DNA of 64,000 nucleotides from Phocoenobacter atlanticus subsp. cyclopteri (GTDB taxonomy: Bacteria > Pseudomonadota > Gammaproteobacteria > Enterobacterales > Pasteurellaceae). The DNA is taken from assembly GCF_018343795.1 (NCBI RefSeq), contig NZ_CP074346.1:992001-1056000 (forward strand). Direction: 5' to 3'. Positions 1 through 8,027 of this stretch are shown piece by piece (positions within the stretch are counted from its first letter, which is position 1; the number at the start of each line of letters is the position of its first letter). The position numbers were made by a program, and so were the translations under genes. The notes under the pieces are model-generated. The model had not been told where the DNA came from. It ran no database searches and saw only the letters and a program-made list of their open reading frames with translations.

Positions 1-1
1 T

Positions 2-232
2 GTAATCAATGGAGAAAAGTATTCTGCTACTTATGATGAAAATCCAACAATGGCAGAGTTTCTGTCTCGAGGAGACGAGCCACGCATTAATGGAACAGAG
101 CGAACATTAACACTGTTTAGAAGTAGCGGTTATAAACCAAAAGCGGGTCATCAAGTAAAAGTAAATGAACGCAACTACGTTGTGCAAAGTTACGCATTTC
201 AAGATGGCTTAATTATTTTACAGTTGGAGTAA
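2..232 (+). CDS. Phage head-tail connector protein, C-terminal part (lambda FII-like position)
   Basis: The frame is open from base 2, so this is the last 76 residues of a gene beginning before the window. An internal ATG at 50 is probably not the true start. It lies directly before the minor tail Z gene, where lambda-like phages carry a small head-tail joining protein (FII, or the Gifsy-2 type annotated as 'ATP-binding sugar transporter-like'). The visible C-terminus is beta-rich and ends in IILQLE. The family is assigned mainly from position and size; no catalytic motif is present. The stop at 230-232 is 3 bases before the Z start at 236. Confidence 0.55.
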   Translation, partial: VINGEKYSATYDENPTMAEFLSRGDEPRINGTERTLTLFRSSGYKPKAGHQVKVNERNYVVQSYAFQDGLIILQLE

Positions 233-235
233 TTT

Positions 236-754
236 ATGAGTTTGGAGGCGGATACTAAGAAAGTAATAAAAAACTTAGAAGAAGAGGGGAAGCGTTATAG
301 AAAAGCCAGTAATAAAGCAATTAACAAAGTTGCTAGAAAGGCTATGCAAGCAAGTGTTAGAGAGGTTGCAAAGCAGGTGGGTGTTAAACAAAAAACAATC
401 AGAGGACGAGTTAGATTTGTTAAGAAAGCAAAATTAAGCTCTCCAAAGGCTGTTGTAAAAGTTAATCGCTCAAATATGCCAATGATAAGAGTACTTGAAA
501 CTGCGAAAAACGAACTAAGAGTACAAAAAGGTGCAATTAGCGTTGGAAAATATACAGTTGCTCGAGGCTTCAAGAAAAAATTGCCAAATGGTAGAACGCA
601 TATAATACAAAGACAAGGTGCCGAGCGTTACCCCATTGATGTAGTAAAAATACCGCTTTCACAACCCTTTACAGACGAGTTTAAAAAGCAACTTTCTGAC
701 TATCCGCAACAAATTCAAAAAGAAATCCGACAAATTATTACAGAGAAAAGATAA
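236..754 (+). CDS. Minor tail protein Z
   Basis: The 172-residue protein has a strongly basic, helical N-terminus (KVIKNLEEEGKRYRKASNKA) followed by the GVKQKTIRGRVRF region typical of lambda gpZ. GpZ (192 aa in lambda) acts late in tail assembly, so that tails join heads and deliver DNA properly. The length and the place between the connector and U match. The gene overlaps the next one by one base (stop/start at 754), which points to translational coupling in the tail operon. Confidence 0.8.
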   Translation: MSLEADTKKVIKNLEEEGKRYRKASNKAINKVARKAMQASVREVAKQVGVKQKTIRGRVRFVKKAKLSSPKAVVKVNRSNMPMIRVLETAKNELRVQKGAISVGKYTVARGFKKKLPNGRTHIIQRQGAERYPIDVVKIPLSQPFTDEFKKQLSDYPQQIQKEIRQIITEKR

Positions 755-1155
755 TGAAAATTCACAACGAAATTCGTCAAGAAATTCTAAAATCTTTAAA
801 AGGCAATATTGATGTAGAAGAGTTTCATAATGGGCGACCTGAGTTTTTAGACTTGGATGATACGCAATCAGCCGTTGCGGTTTTTATTGATGAAGCCGAG
901 AGGGATGATATTTCAACTTCGTGGGAAGAATGGCGTGCGACATTGAATATCGCAGTGTACTTAAAGACCTTTGAACCCAGCGAGTTAGATGAAACCATTG
1001 AAGCTGTCGTTTCTCAATTAGAAAGTGCAAAAGAAGAATTGCAAACAGTCGAAGAATTGGATTTATCTCAAATTAATTATGAATCTGATACAACACAACG
1101 ATCTTGGCATATCGCCAATATTACGTACCAAATCACTTACCATAAGGAGAAATAA
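754..1155 (+). CDS. Minor tail protein U (tail terminator)
   Basis: The 133-residue acidic protein is close to lambda gpU (131 aa), which forms the hexameric ring that stops tail-tube polymerisation and makes the head-binding face. The sequence begins MKIHNEIRQEILKSLKG and has the alternating beta/alpha pattern of the family. It lies between Z and the tube gene exactly as in lambda. It overlaps Z by one base, and V starts 2 bases after its stop. The identification rests on synteny, length and general pattern rather than on a catalytic motif. Confidence 0.8.
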   Translation: MKIHNEIRQEILKSLKGNIDVEEFHNGRPEFLDLDDTQSAVAVFIDEAERDDISTSWEEWRATLNIAVYLKTFEPSELDETIEAVVSQLESAKEELQTVEELDLSQINYESDTTQRSWHIANITYQITYHKEK

Positions 1156-1157
1156 CT

Positions 1158-1805
1158 ATGGCACGAACAACCCCATTTCAGGGAACTAAATTATATCTAG
1201 GCGTAGGTCTAGGTGCAGGAAAAGCGATTACTGCTTGTACTGTTACGCCTAACGCAACAATAACTGTTGCTTCTCACGGTTTAAAAGCTGGGGACTGTAT
1301 TAAAATTACAGGTTTAGGCTCAATGGAGGGCTTTTACCCTGTTAAATCTATTGCTAGTGACGTCATCACATTAGGCGATGAGGTAGATTGGACAGAAAAA
1401 GACAAACCAACAGATTTTACTAAAGCAAAAATGGCTAAAGTAACGTGGTCTGATAACTTCTGTGCGATTAAAAACATCGAAAAAGATGGCGACACATTAG
1501 GTGAAGAAGATGTTACTACGATGTGTAGCGAGGGAACAGAAACAGAACCAGGTGATATTGAGTTTGGTTCTTTAAAATTAACCTTCTTCTTTGCCCCAGC
1601 AACGACAATGCAAGCAGATTTGCGTAAGAAGTTTTACAATAAAGAAACATTCCCATATCTGATCATATTTAAAAATAATCAAGGTTCTTTATACGGAACA
1701 GGCTTTATTCAAACAGGTGCCAACTTCAGCGGTGAAGTAAAAGGTAAGTTTGAAAGTGGTGTAACTATCAAACAATCAAAACGTGATTATTTATTACCAG
1801 CATAA
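1158..1805 (+). CDS. Major tail tube protein (V-like)
   Basis: The 215-residue beta-rich protein sits in the gpV position. Its N-terminus MARTTPFQGTKLYLG and the later GDIEFGSLKLTFFF and FESGVTIKQSKRDYLL stretches fit tail tube proteins, which stack as hexameric rings around the tape measure. Lambda gpV is 246 aa with an extra C-terminal Ig domain; this one is shorter and lacks room for that domain. Residues of about 25-75 may form a small inserted beta domain. A GC-rich hairpin follows the stop, as is common after highly expressed structural genes. Confidence 0.8.
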   Translation: MARTTPFQGTKLYLGVGLGAGKAITACTVTPNATITVASHGLKAGDCIKITGLGSMEGFYPVKSIASDVITLGDEVDWTEKDKPTDFTKAKMAKVTWSDNFCAIKNIEKDGDTLGEEDVTTMCSEGTETEPGDIEFGSLKLTFFFAPATTMQADLRKKFYNKETFPYLIIFKNNQGSLYGTGFIQTGANFSGEVKGKFESGVTIKQSKRDYLLPA

Positions 1806-1813
1806 CAAAAATT

Positions 1814-1831
1814 AGGGCGGTTATCCGCCCT
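1814..1831. terminator. Hairpin after the tail tube gene (attenuator-like)
   Basis: A perfect 7-bp stem, AGGGCGG (1814-1820) with CCGCCCT (1825-1831), encloses a 4-base loop just after the V stop codon. No T-run follows on the + strand, so partial termination or mRNA stabilisation is more likely than full termination. Confidence 0.45.
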
Positions 1832-1852
1832 CAAACAAATAAGGAATACTAA

Positions 1853-2263
1853 ATGAATTTACGTGACAAACTATTAAATAAAACACCGAAAGTGTCTAAA
1901 ATAAAAATCGGAGAAGATGATTATTTTATTCGAGAACTTACTGTAGGTGACCACAATAGTATGATATACAGACAACGTCAGAGACTTGTCCAGTTAGCAG
2001 AAGAACAAGGAATTGAATTAAATCTTGATGATGAAGAGGTATTAGCTAAACAATTGGCTAGTGTTTATGACCCATACACGCTAGCACGCTCGATGGCAAT
2101 TCGTTTATGTGATGAAAAGGGTAAGGCATTGTTTGACCCCGACAATATCGAAGATTTAAAAGCGTTAAGTAAACTTGATTCAGAAGTACTTCGAGATTTC
2201 AATAAATCCGTGTCTGACATAACCACCCCAAAAGCCTTAGCCAGCGACGAAAATTCCAAATAA
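1853..2263 (+). CDS. Tail assembly chaperone G
   Basis: The 136-residue acidic protein lies between tube and tape measure, matching lambda gpG (140 aa). GpG coats the tape measure before the tube polymerises. The N-terminus (MNLRDKLLNKTPKVSKIKIG) and the central LARSMAIRLCDEKG stretch fit phage tail assembly chaperones. Near its 3' end the gene carries a slippery heptamer in the correct frame, giving the longer GT product listed separately. The ribosome site AAGGAA lies a few bases before the ATG at 1853. Confidence 0.8.
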   Translation: MNLRDKLLNKTPKVSKIKIGEDDYFIRELTVGDHNSMIYRQRQRLVQLAEEQGIELNLDDEEVLAKQLASVYDPYTLARSMAIRLCDEKGKALFDPDNIEDLKALSKLDSEVLRDFNKSVSDITTPKALASDENSK

Positions 2264-2541
2264 CGCTTTCGCTGGCATTAGGTAAAACATTAACAGAAAT
2301 AGAGCAAATGCCAGAGCGTGAGTTTAATGAGTATTTGCTCTATAACGAAGAGCAACCTTTCGGACAATGGAGAGATGACTATCGAACCGCTCAAATATCA
2401 CACTTGCTCGCTTTAATAAACCGAGACAGCAAAAGGGAACCTCCAAAGCTACAAGACTTTATGCCATTTTGGAATAAATCAGGTTTTGAGAAAGACGAGG
2501 ACGAGGATGATGGTAGTGCCGAGTTTTTAGCCAACAGATAA
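1853..2541 (+). CDS. Tail assembly chaperone GT, made by -1 ribosomal frameshift
   Basis: The frame one base back from G is open from 2218 to 2541. The overlap holds the canonical -1 slippery heptamer C CCA AAA at 2227-2233, in phase with G codons CCA AAA. After the slip the T domain reads on through FQITLSLALGKTLTE and QPFGQWRDDYRTAQI, which is T-like sequence lying partly before the first ATG of that frame (2308). T is therefore translated by shifting, not by independent initiation. The fused product is about 228 residues. In lambda the G:GT ratio and the T part, which recruits tail tube protein, are essential for tail assembly. Confidence 0.8.
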
Positions 2542-2556
2542 AAATATGAAAAAAGC

Positions 2557-2584
2557 TTGATTGGTGTGTATTTGTGTGTATAAT
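2557..2584 (+). promoter_or_regulatory. Predicted sigma-70 promoter for hicAB
   Basis: A -35 box TTGATT (2557-2562) and a perfect -10 box TATAAT (2579-2584) are separated by 16 bases. They lie about 30 bases before the hicA start, just after the T stop codon. The position would let hicAB be expressed from the silent prophage. A ribosome site AAGGAGG precedes hicA. Confidence 0.7.
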
Positions 2585-2611
2585 GATAGTTGATTAAGAC
2601 AAGGAGGTAAT

Positions 2612-2797
2612 ATGCACTCACGTGACTTAATCAAAGACCTTAAAAAACAAGGTTGTTATTTTATTAGGCACGGAAAAGGCGATCATCAAGTTTGGTATTC
2701 GCCTAAAACTGGAAAGAAATTTGTAGTACCACATCCTAAAAAAGAAGTAGCAATTGGAACATTAAGGTCAATTCAAAAATCGGCAGGGCTTTTATAG
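2612..2797 (+). CDS. hicA: HicA-family mRNA interferase toxin
   Basis: The 61-residue basic protein has the HicA double-stranded-RNA-binding fold signature. It starts MHSRDLIKDLKKQGCYF, then RHGKGDHQVW with the catalytic histidine (GDHQ at about residues 23-26), then KFVVPHPKKEVAIGTLRSI. HicA toxins cleave mRNA and stop growth until neutralised by HicB. A strong ribosome site (AAGGAGG) and its own promoter precede it, and hicB follows by 28 bases. The length is typical for the family. It is a cargo gene between tail genes G/T and H rather than a structural gene. Confidence 0.9.
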   Translation: MHSRDLIKDLKKQGCYFIRHGKGDHQVWYSPKTGKKFVVPHPKKEVAIGTLRSIQKSAGLL

Positions 2798-2825
2798 CTC
2801 TGCCGAGCTTAAAGTGGAGGTTATG

Positions 2826-3260
2826 ATGTTATTTACAATAGGCGTTGAAATGCCAAAGGATGAAAATTCGGCATTTGGAATGGTGGTGCCAGCACTTTGT
2901 AATGATGAATACAGTTGTTTTAGTGCTGCGGATAGTGAAGAAGAGATAATACCGCAAGTGACAGACGCGGTTCATTCAATGTTAGAGTTAATGCTTGATG
3001 ATGATTTTGATATATTAAGTATTACAGATAAGGGATTTAACTTTTATAAAACACAGGAAGATTATAAATATTGCGATGTTTGGCTGTTGATTGATATCGA
3101 TTTAACATCATATTTTGGCAATCGTAAACGTTTAAATATAAGCTTACCACAATATCTAATTGATAGAATAGATAGCAAGGTTAGTCATTCTGATATCTAT
3201 CGTGACAGAAGTCACTTTTTAGCGGTGGCATCACAAAAAGAGCTGGGTAATCGTATATAA
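2826..3260 (+). CDS. hicB: HicB-family antitoxin
   Basis: The antitoxin is 144 residues if it starts at the ATG at 2826 (MLFTIGVEMPKDENSAFG). That start has GGAGG 5 bases upstream; a GTG at 2814 is in frame but overlaps that ribosome site. The N-terminal HicB domain occupies about residues 1-85. The C-terminus (LNISLPQYLIDRIDSKV) is a ribbon-helix-helix DNA-binding segment, so the protein probably neutralises HicA and also represses the hicAB promoter. It follows hicA in the usual toxin-first order. Confidence 0.88.
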   Translation: MLFTIGVEMPKDENSAFGMVVPALCNDEYSCFSAADSEEEIIPQVTDAVHSMLELMLDDDFDILSITDKGFNFYKTQEDYKYCDVWLLIDIDLTSYFGNRKRLNISLPQYLIDRIDSKVSHSDIYRDRSHFLAVASQKELGNRI

Positions 3261-3278
3261 GATAACTGGAGAAATATT

Positions 3279-3557
3279 ATGGGAGCATTAATTTTTGGTG
3301 GAGTTGTACTCTTTTTACTAATGGGTTTTTTAGCGTGGCTAGACATTAACCCTTTTATAATACTTATTCCTGTAGTAATTGTAGTTTTTGTTGCATTTAC
3401 ATCGTGGTTAAATACTTTTGGATTTCCTTACGGTCTTGTAGCGTGGGTACTATTAGCGTTAGTAAATATTGGTTGGATAATTAAAATCAAGTTAGATCCA
3501 ACACTAACCAAAGAACAAAAAACAAATAAATTATTTGGAATAAATGATTTTGAATAA
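3279..3557 (+). CDS. Small inner-membrane protein of unknown function
   Basis: The 92-residue protein has three hydrophobic segments (about residues 3-20, 24-42 and 48-68). A charged C-terminal tail follows (DPTLTKEQKTNKLFGINDFE). Its GGAG ribosome site lies before the ATG at 3279, 18 bases after hicB. It is followed by the same terminator, so it probably belongs to the hicAB transcript. No family is recognised. Position and topology would suit a superinfection-exclusion protein, but that is inference only. Confidence 0.65.
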   Translation: MGALIFGGVVLFLLMGFLAWLDINPFIILIPVVIVVFVAFTSWLNTFGFPYGLVAWVLLALVNIGWIIKIKLDPTLTKEQKTNKLFGINDFE

Positions 3558-3580
3558 ATAAAATTAGTTATAGTTAAACA

Positions 3581-3607
3581 AAAAGCTCACTTCGGTGAGC
3601 TTTTTTA
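3581..3607 (+). terminator. Rho-independent terminator after the hicAB unit
   Basis: A perfect stem, AAAAGCTCAC paired with GTGAGCTTTT, closes a TTCG tetraloop and runs into six T residues. It ends the hicA-hicB-membrane protein unit immediately before the tape measure gene. Late tail transcription must therefore read through it, presumably by antitermination. Confidence 0.88.
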
Positions 3608-3622
3608 TTGGGAGAAATAAAG

Positions 3623-6600
3623 ATGGCTTCAGTAGGAGACTTAAACGTTAAGCTTTATTTGGATCACGCAAAATTCCAAAAAAATCTAGGGTATGCACAG
3701 AAAAGAGTAAAGCTCTTCTCCGATAAAACCGTAAGTTATCTGGATAACATCGAGAAAGCAGCAAACTCTATTAATCGGTTAAATCAATTTCAAGTATTTG
3801 GGTATGCTGTTCCCCAACTAACAAGAGGGTTGGTTGAATACGCAGATAGTTATACTGAAATTGAAAACAGAATGCGACTTGTGAATGATACTTCTGCACA
3901 AGTTACATCGTCAATGCAGTCTATTTTTGATATATCGATGGAAACAAACCAAAGTGTTAGTTCTACATCCGCAGTGTATCAACGATTTGCACAAAATGCT
4001 GATAGATTAGGGATTAGTCAATTACGCGTAGCTCGCTTAACCGCAACAGTATCGAAAGCGGTTGCTATTTCAGGAGCAAGTGCCGCTGCTTCAGATGCCG
4101 CATTAATGCAACTTGGTCAATCACTAGCGAGTGGTGTATTCCGAGGGCAAGAATTTAACTCAGTAGCAGAGCAAACACCGGGGTTATTAATGGCGATCGC
4201 CAAGGGTCTTGGGGTAAGTATCGGCGAGCTTCGTAAGATGGCGAATGCTGGTGAATTAACTACGGCAACTTTGGTTAAAGGTCTCGAGAATGTAGAAAGT
4301 CACGTTGATAAACAATTTGCTACGCGTGTAGTAACAATATCTGCAGCATTTGAAAATTTAAGAACCGCAACAACCGAATATATTGGTGAGGCTAATGAAT
4401 TAATTGGAGTAAGCTCTGGGGTAGCTAATTCTATTGGTTTTTTGGCTGATCACGTAGAAATACTTGCCGCAATTCTTGTTTCCACAGGCATTGCGGCAAC
4501 AATAGCTAAAGCTAGAGCTTGGCGATTAGAAAGTGACAAACAAGCATTATCAGCATTTAATGCCGCTCAGGCGGAAAAACAAAGAACTGCTTCTATTTTA
4601 TCCCAACGACAAGCTGAGATGAGTATGCTACATCTCAAAAAAGAGCTAGCAATCACGGATAAAGAGCGTCTTGCACTTTCTCAGCAAATTATTAATCAAG
4701 AAAGAAAATTAACCGCGGCTATTCACGCAGAGGCAACAGCACAGCAAAAGTTAGCTGTTGCACAAAAAATGACATCAACAAGCTCAAGATTTTTGACCGG
4801 AGCAATGGGTATTGTTGGGGGACCTTATGGAGCGGCTGCAATTGTTATTAGCGGAGTTGCTGCGGCCTTTTATGAAGTTTATCAAGAAGCTGAGGAAGCA
4901 AGAAAAAAAGCACTAGAGTTTGCGGACACTATTCCTGAAATTACTAAAAATCTTGAAAAACTAAACTCTGTGGAGCTTGAGATAAAAATAGGCGATGCCA
5001 AAGTGAGCATCGAGGAACAAAAGAAACAAATTAAAGATCTTAGGGAAGAATATGAAAAATTAAAGAAACAATTTGAACAAAAAACAATTACTGTTACCGA
5101 TGAATTAACCGGTGAAGTTCACGCTTTCGCGAAAAGTACCAAGTTGCTAGAAAAACAAAGATATGCATTGATGAATGCAACTTATAATCTGAATGTTGCC
5201 GAAAACAAATTGGCACAAACTATGCAATTTGTGGATTCAGCGACATCCGCACTGCCAATTACTCAAATTACGGATAAATTGAAAGATTTATACCCGTACC
5301 TTGATATTTCTAAAGAAGGTGTAGAATCTTTCGGGTATTCTATTGATGAATGGAATAGAATACTGCCTAAAGCAGATGGAAATATTAAGGGAATTGGATA
5401 CAGCATTCAACAGTTTGTTTTAGGACTTGATTTAGCGACAAATGAAGCAATTAAGTTTAAGAAAGCGGTAGAAGAAGCGCTCAATCCTGAGGTTGCTAAA
5501 TCTATTGAAGATAATGAATTAAATTTAGAAATTCTAAAAGCACGTAACTCCGGCGATACCAAAAAGGAAATTCAATTAAAAGCGAAACAAAGAACACGAT
5601 CTAAATTAGGTGACAAATTTGATGAAAAGAGTAATGAATATAAAAAGCTATATCAATCAAATCTTAAGTATCTTCAAGAGCAAGGAAAATCAAGAAGTAA
5701 GTATGGAAGAGGAAATAAAAGCCAAGATAATTGGATCTCCTTTTATGATAACTTAGTCAATAAAAACAGCTCAAGTTTGGCTCAGATTGAAGTAGAAAGA
5801 ACCAAGCATTTTAAGAAGTTGAGTGCGTTTATTAGCAAGGGTGTAGTTACTCACGACCAAGCTACTAAGGCAAAACTTGCTATTGAAGAAAATTTTGCAA
5901 AAAAACGTTTGGAACTCGCCGCTCAATACTCACCTAGTAAGAGAGCGGAGTTAGACTTACAAAATGGAATGGCAAACATTCAGGAGTTACAAGGGCAAGG
6001 TGCGTTATCTGATAAAGAAGCACAAATAGCACGACAAAATGCACAGTTTCAATATGCTCAGCATATGTCACAGAATGCGGTTACACCAATGGACAGAATT
6101 GCGGGGATGTATGATCCAAATCAGGAAAGTAAAAATCAAGAAACGCAAGAACTTGCACTGTTAGATGAATTATATCGCCAGCAGGAAGCTAATGATAAAA
6201 AATTGATGACAGAGGAAGATTATCAGAAGCGTAGACAGGATATTATTGATCGCTATAAAAATGAGCGAACCAAGAAAGAGCAAGAAGCCTATGCTCAATC
6301 CTCGGCATTAATGTCCTCAGCTTTCGATACAATGGCAGGTGTGATGGAGAATGCGGCGGGTAAGCAATCGGGTGCATATAAAGCAATGTTTGCCATCTCA
6401 AAGGGATTTGCGATTGCAGAGGCAGCAATTAATGCAGGTTTAGCGCTTTCAGAAGCGGCAAAATTACCATTTCCTCAAAATATGGTTCAGTATGCAAGAG
6501 CCGCTGCATTAACAGCACGAATAGTATCTAGCATTCAATCTGTACAAATGAGTTTTGCGACGGGAGGCTATACAGGAGATGGAGGGAAATACACACCTGC

Positions 6601-6955
6601 GGGGGTTGTTCACCGAGGTGAATACGTTATAACAAAAGAAGCCACGTCTAGATTAGGTCGTGGCTTTTTAGATCAGCTTAACTATGGAGTACCTCGACGT
6701 GGATTTGCTAATGGCGGAGGCGTAGGAGTACCAAATCTTCCAACACCAAAATACAAACTAAAACCATCATCACCAAATGTAACTGTTAAAGTAATTAATA
6801 ACGGTGAGCCAACAGAGGCTGCGGTTAAAACAGAACGGGATGGTAATGATATTAAAGTTACAGTTGAGTTAATGAAGCAAATCGCACGCCAAGAAACCCA
6901 TAATGCGTTAGTTAATGGGTTTGTGCGAAGTGGTGGACAATATAATAGGAGGTAG
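3623..6955 (+). CDS. Tape measure protein H
   Basis: The 1110-residue protein starts at the ATG at 3623 (MASVGDLNVKLYLDHAKF), preceded by GGAGA. The N-terminal tape-measure domain spans about residues 60-250 (GQSLASGVFRGQEFNSVAEQ). Long alanine-rich coiled coils and a hydrophobic patch (near MGIVGGPYGAAAIVISG) follow, then Lys/Glu-rich helices. The C-terminal GGYTGDGGKYTPAGVVHRGE is a lambda-type signature. The protein sets tail length and is ejected with DNA. At about 0.15 nm per residue it predicts a tail near 165 nm. M follows 4 bases after its stop. Confidence 0.92.
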   Translation: MASVGDLNVKLYLDHAKFQKNLGYAQKRVKLFSDKTVSYLDNIEKAANSINRLNQFQVFGYAVPQLTRGLVEYADSYTEIENRMRLVNDTSAQVTSSMQSIFDISMETNQSVSSTSAVYQRFAQNADRLGISQLRVARLTATVSKAVAISGASAAASDAALMQLGQSLASGVFRGQEFNSVAEQTPGLLMAIAKGLGVSIGELRKMANAGELTTATLVKGLENVESHVDKQFATRVVTISAAFENLRTATTEYIGEANELIGVSSGVANSIGFLADHVEILAAILVSTGIAATIAKARAWRLESDKQALSAFNAAQAEKQRTASILSQRQAEMSMLHLKKELAITDKERLALSQQIINQERKLTAAIHAEATAQQKLAVAQKMTSTSSRFLTGAMGIVGGPYGAAAIVISGVAAAFYEVYQEAEEARKKALEFADTIPEITKNLEKLNSVELEIKIGDAKVSIEEQKKQIKDLREEYEKLKKQFEQKTITVTDELTGEVHAFAKSTKLLEKQRYALMNATYNLNVAENKLAQTMQFVDSATSALPITQITDKLKDLYPYLDISKEGVESFGYSIDEWNRILPKADGNIKGIGYSIQQFVLGLDLATNEAIKFKKAVEEALNPEVAKSIEDNELNLEILKARNSGDTKKEIQLKAKQRTRSKLGDKFDEKSNEYKKLYQSNLKYLQEQGKSRSKYGRGNKSQDNWISFYDNLVNKNSSSLAQIEVERTKHFKKLSAFISKGVVTHDQATKAKLAIEENFAKKRLELAAQYSPSKRAELDLQNGMANIQELQGQGALSDKEAQIARQNAQFQYAQHMSQNAVTPMDRIAGMYDPNQESKNQETQELALLDELYRQQEANDKKLMTEEDYQKRRQDIIDRYKNERTKKEQEAYAQSSALMSSAFDTMAGVMENAAGKQSGAYKAMFAISKGFAIAEAAINAGLALSEAAKLPFPQNMVQYARAAALTARIVSSIQSVQMSFATGGYTGDGGKYTPAGVVHRGEYVITKEATSRLGRGFLDQLNYGVPRRGFANGGGVGVPNLPTPKYKLKPSSPNVTVKVINNGEPTEAAVKTERDGNDIKVTVELMKQIARQETHNALVNGFVRSGGQYNRR

Positions 6956-6958
6956 TTT

Positions 6959-7291
6959 ATGGGTATTAAAACGTTTCCATTTTGTCCTAAGCCAGGTTAC
7001 TCGGTAAGTAATGAACCAAAGCGAAAAGCGATACAATTCGGAGATGGTTATCAACAAAGAACCGCTGACGGATTGAATCCGTTGCTAAGAAAGTTTTCAT
7101 TAACGTTTAAAGTTCCGAGTGAGAAAAAAGATAGTTTTGATAACTTCTTAGCAGAACACGGCGGAGTAAGGGCGTTTTATTTTCAAGAACGACCACAAAG
7201 TAAACTAGTTAAAGTGATTTGTGCTAAGTGGTCAGAAACGGCAGGGTTGCGATATTCTGAGTTTGCTTGTGAATTTGAGGAGGTGCTTTAA
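6959..7291 (+). CDS. Minor tail protein M
   Basis: The 110-residue protein matches lambda gpM (109 aa) in size and order. GpM forms part of the tail-tip hub, closing the tube around the distal end of the tape measure. Recognisable family stretches are VKFGDGYQQR-like (IQFGDGYQQRTADGLNP) and the C-terminal YSEFACEFEEVL. It starts 4 bases after H and overlaps L by one base, which supports coupled translation of the tip genes. Confidence 0.85.
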   Translation: MGIKTFPFCPKPGYSVSNEPKRKAIQFGDGYQQRTADGLNPLLRKFSLTFKVPSEKKDSFDNFLAEHGGVRAFYFQERPQSKLVKVICAKWSETAGLRYSEFACEFEEVL

Positions 7292-8025
7292 TGCCAAAGC
7301 CAATACCTGAAAAAATGTTAAAAGAATTACCCAAATTTGAACAAAACGCATTAATTGAACTTTGGGAGATTGATTTACGACATATTCATAGTAGTTTAGA
7401 CCCAACCAAAAAAGGAGAGCTGCTAAGATTTCACAATGGATTGTCGCAGGGGCATAAAAATTTAATTTGGCAAGGTAATGAGTATCAGGCTTATCCAATA
7501 CAAGCAGAGGGGTTTGAAGTATCGGGGCAAGGTCCTAGCAATCGCCCTTCTCTTGTGATTTCAAATCTTTATGGAATTGTAACAGCGATTGTTTCGGAGT
7601 TTGGACAAGGCATTGGAGCAAAAGTTACTCGTCATCAAGTCTATGCTCAATTTTTAGATGCGGTTAATTTTCCAGAGGGGAACACGAAAGCAGATCCTTT
7701 AGCGGGAACATCTAGCTACTATATCGTTGAGCAGTTAAAAAATTTAGATGATGAAATCGCAAGTTTTGAACTCTCATTGCCCGCCGAAACTGATAATGCT
7801 CGAATACCACTCTTAATGATCACATCTGATGTCTGTATTTGGCAGTATCGCTCAGCTCAATGTGGCTACACAGGAGAGGCGGTGGCAGATGAATACGATA
7901 GACCCACAACAGACCTTAAAAAAGATCGTTGCAGTCATTGTATTCAAGGGTGCAAATTAAGGTTTGGAAACGATGTAGCACTGCCCTTTGGTGGATTTCC
8001 ATCTACAACACAATACGGTAATTAA
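7291..8025 (+). CDS. Minor tail protein L (Fe-S tail-tip protein)
   Basis: The 244-residue protein is close to lambda gpL (232 aa). The N-terminal part (FEQNALIELWEIDL; GPSNRPSLVISNLYG) builds the hub domain. The C-terminus holds four cysteines in the order CIW, QCGYTG, CSHCIQGC, matching the region that carries a [4Fe-4S] cluster in lambda gpL. It overlaps M by one base and K follows 2 bases later. It shares the tail tip with M, I and J. The homologue in the second prophage lacks this cysteine region. Confidence 0.87.
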   Translation: MPKPIPEKMLKELPKFEQNALIELWEIDLRHIHSSLDPTKKGELLRFHNGLSQGHKNLIWQGNEYQAYPIQAEGFEVSGQGPSNRPSLVISNLYGIVTAIVSEFGQGIGAKVTRHQVYAQFLDAVNFPEGNTKADPLAGTSSYYIVEQLKNLDDEIASFELSLPAETDNARIPLLMITSDVCIWQYRSAQCGYTGEAVADEYDRPTTDLKKDRCSHCIQGCKLRFGNDVALPFGGFPSTTQYGN

Positions 8026-8027
8026 AA

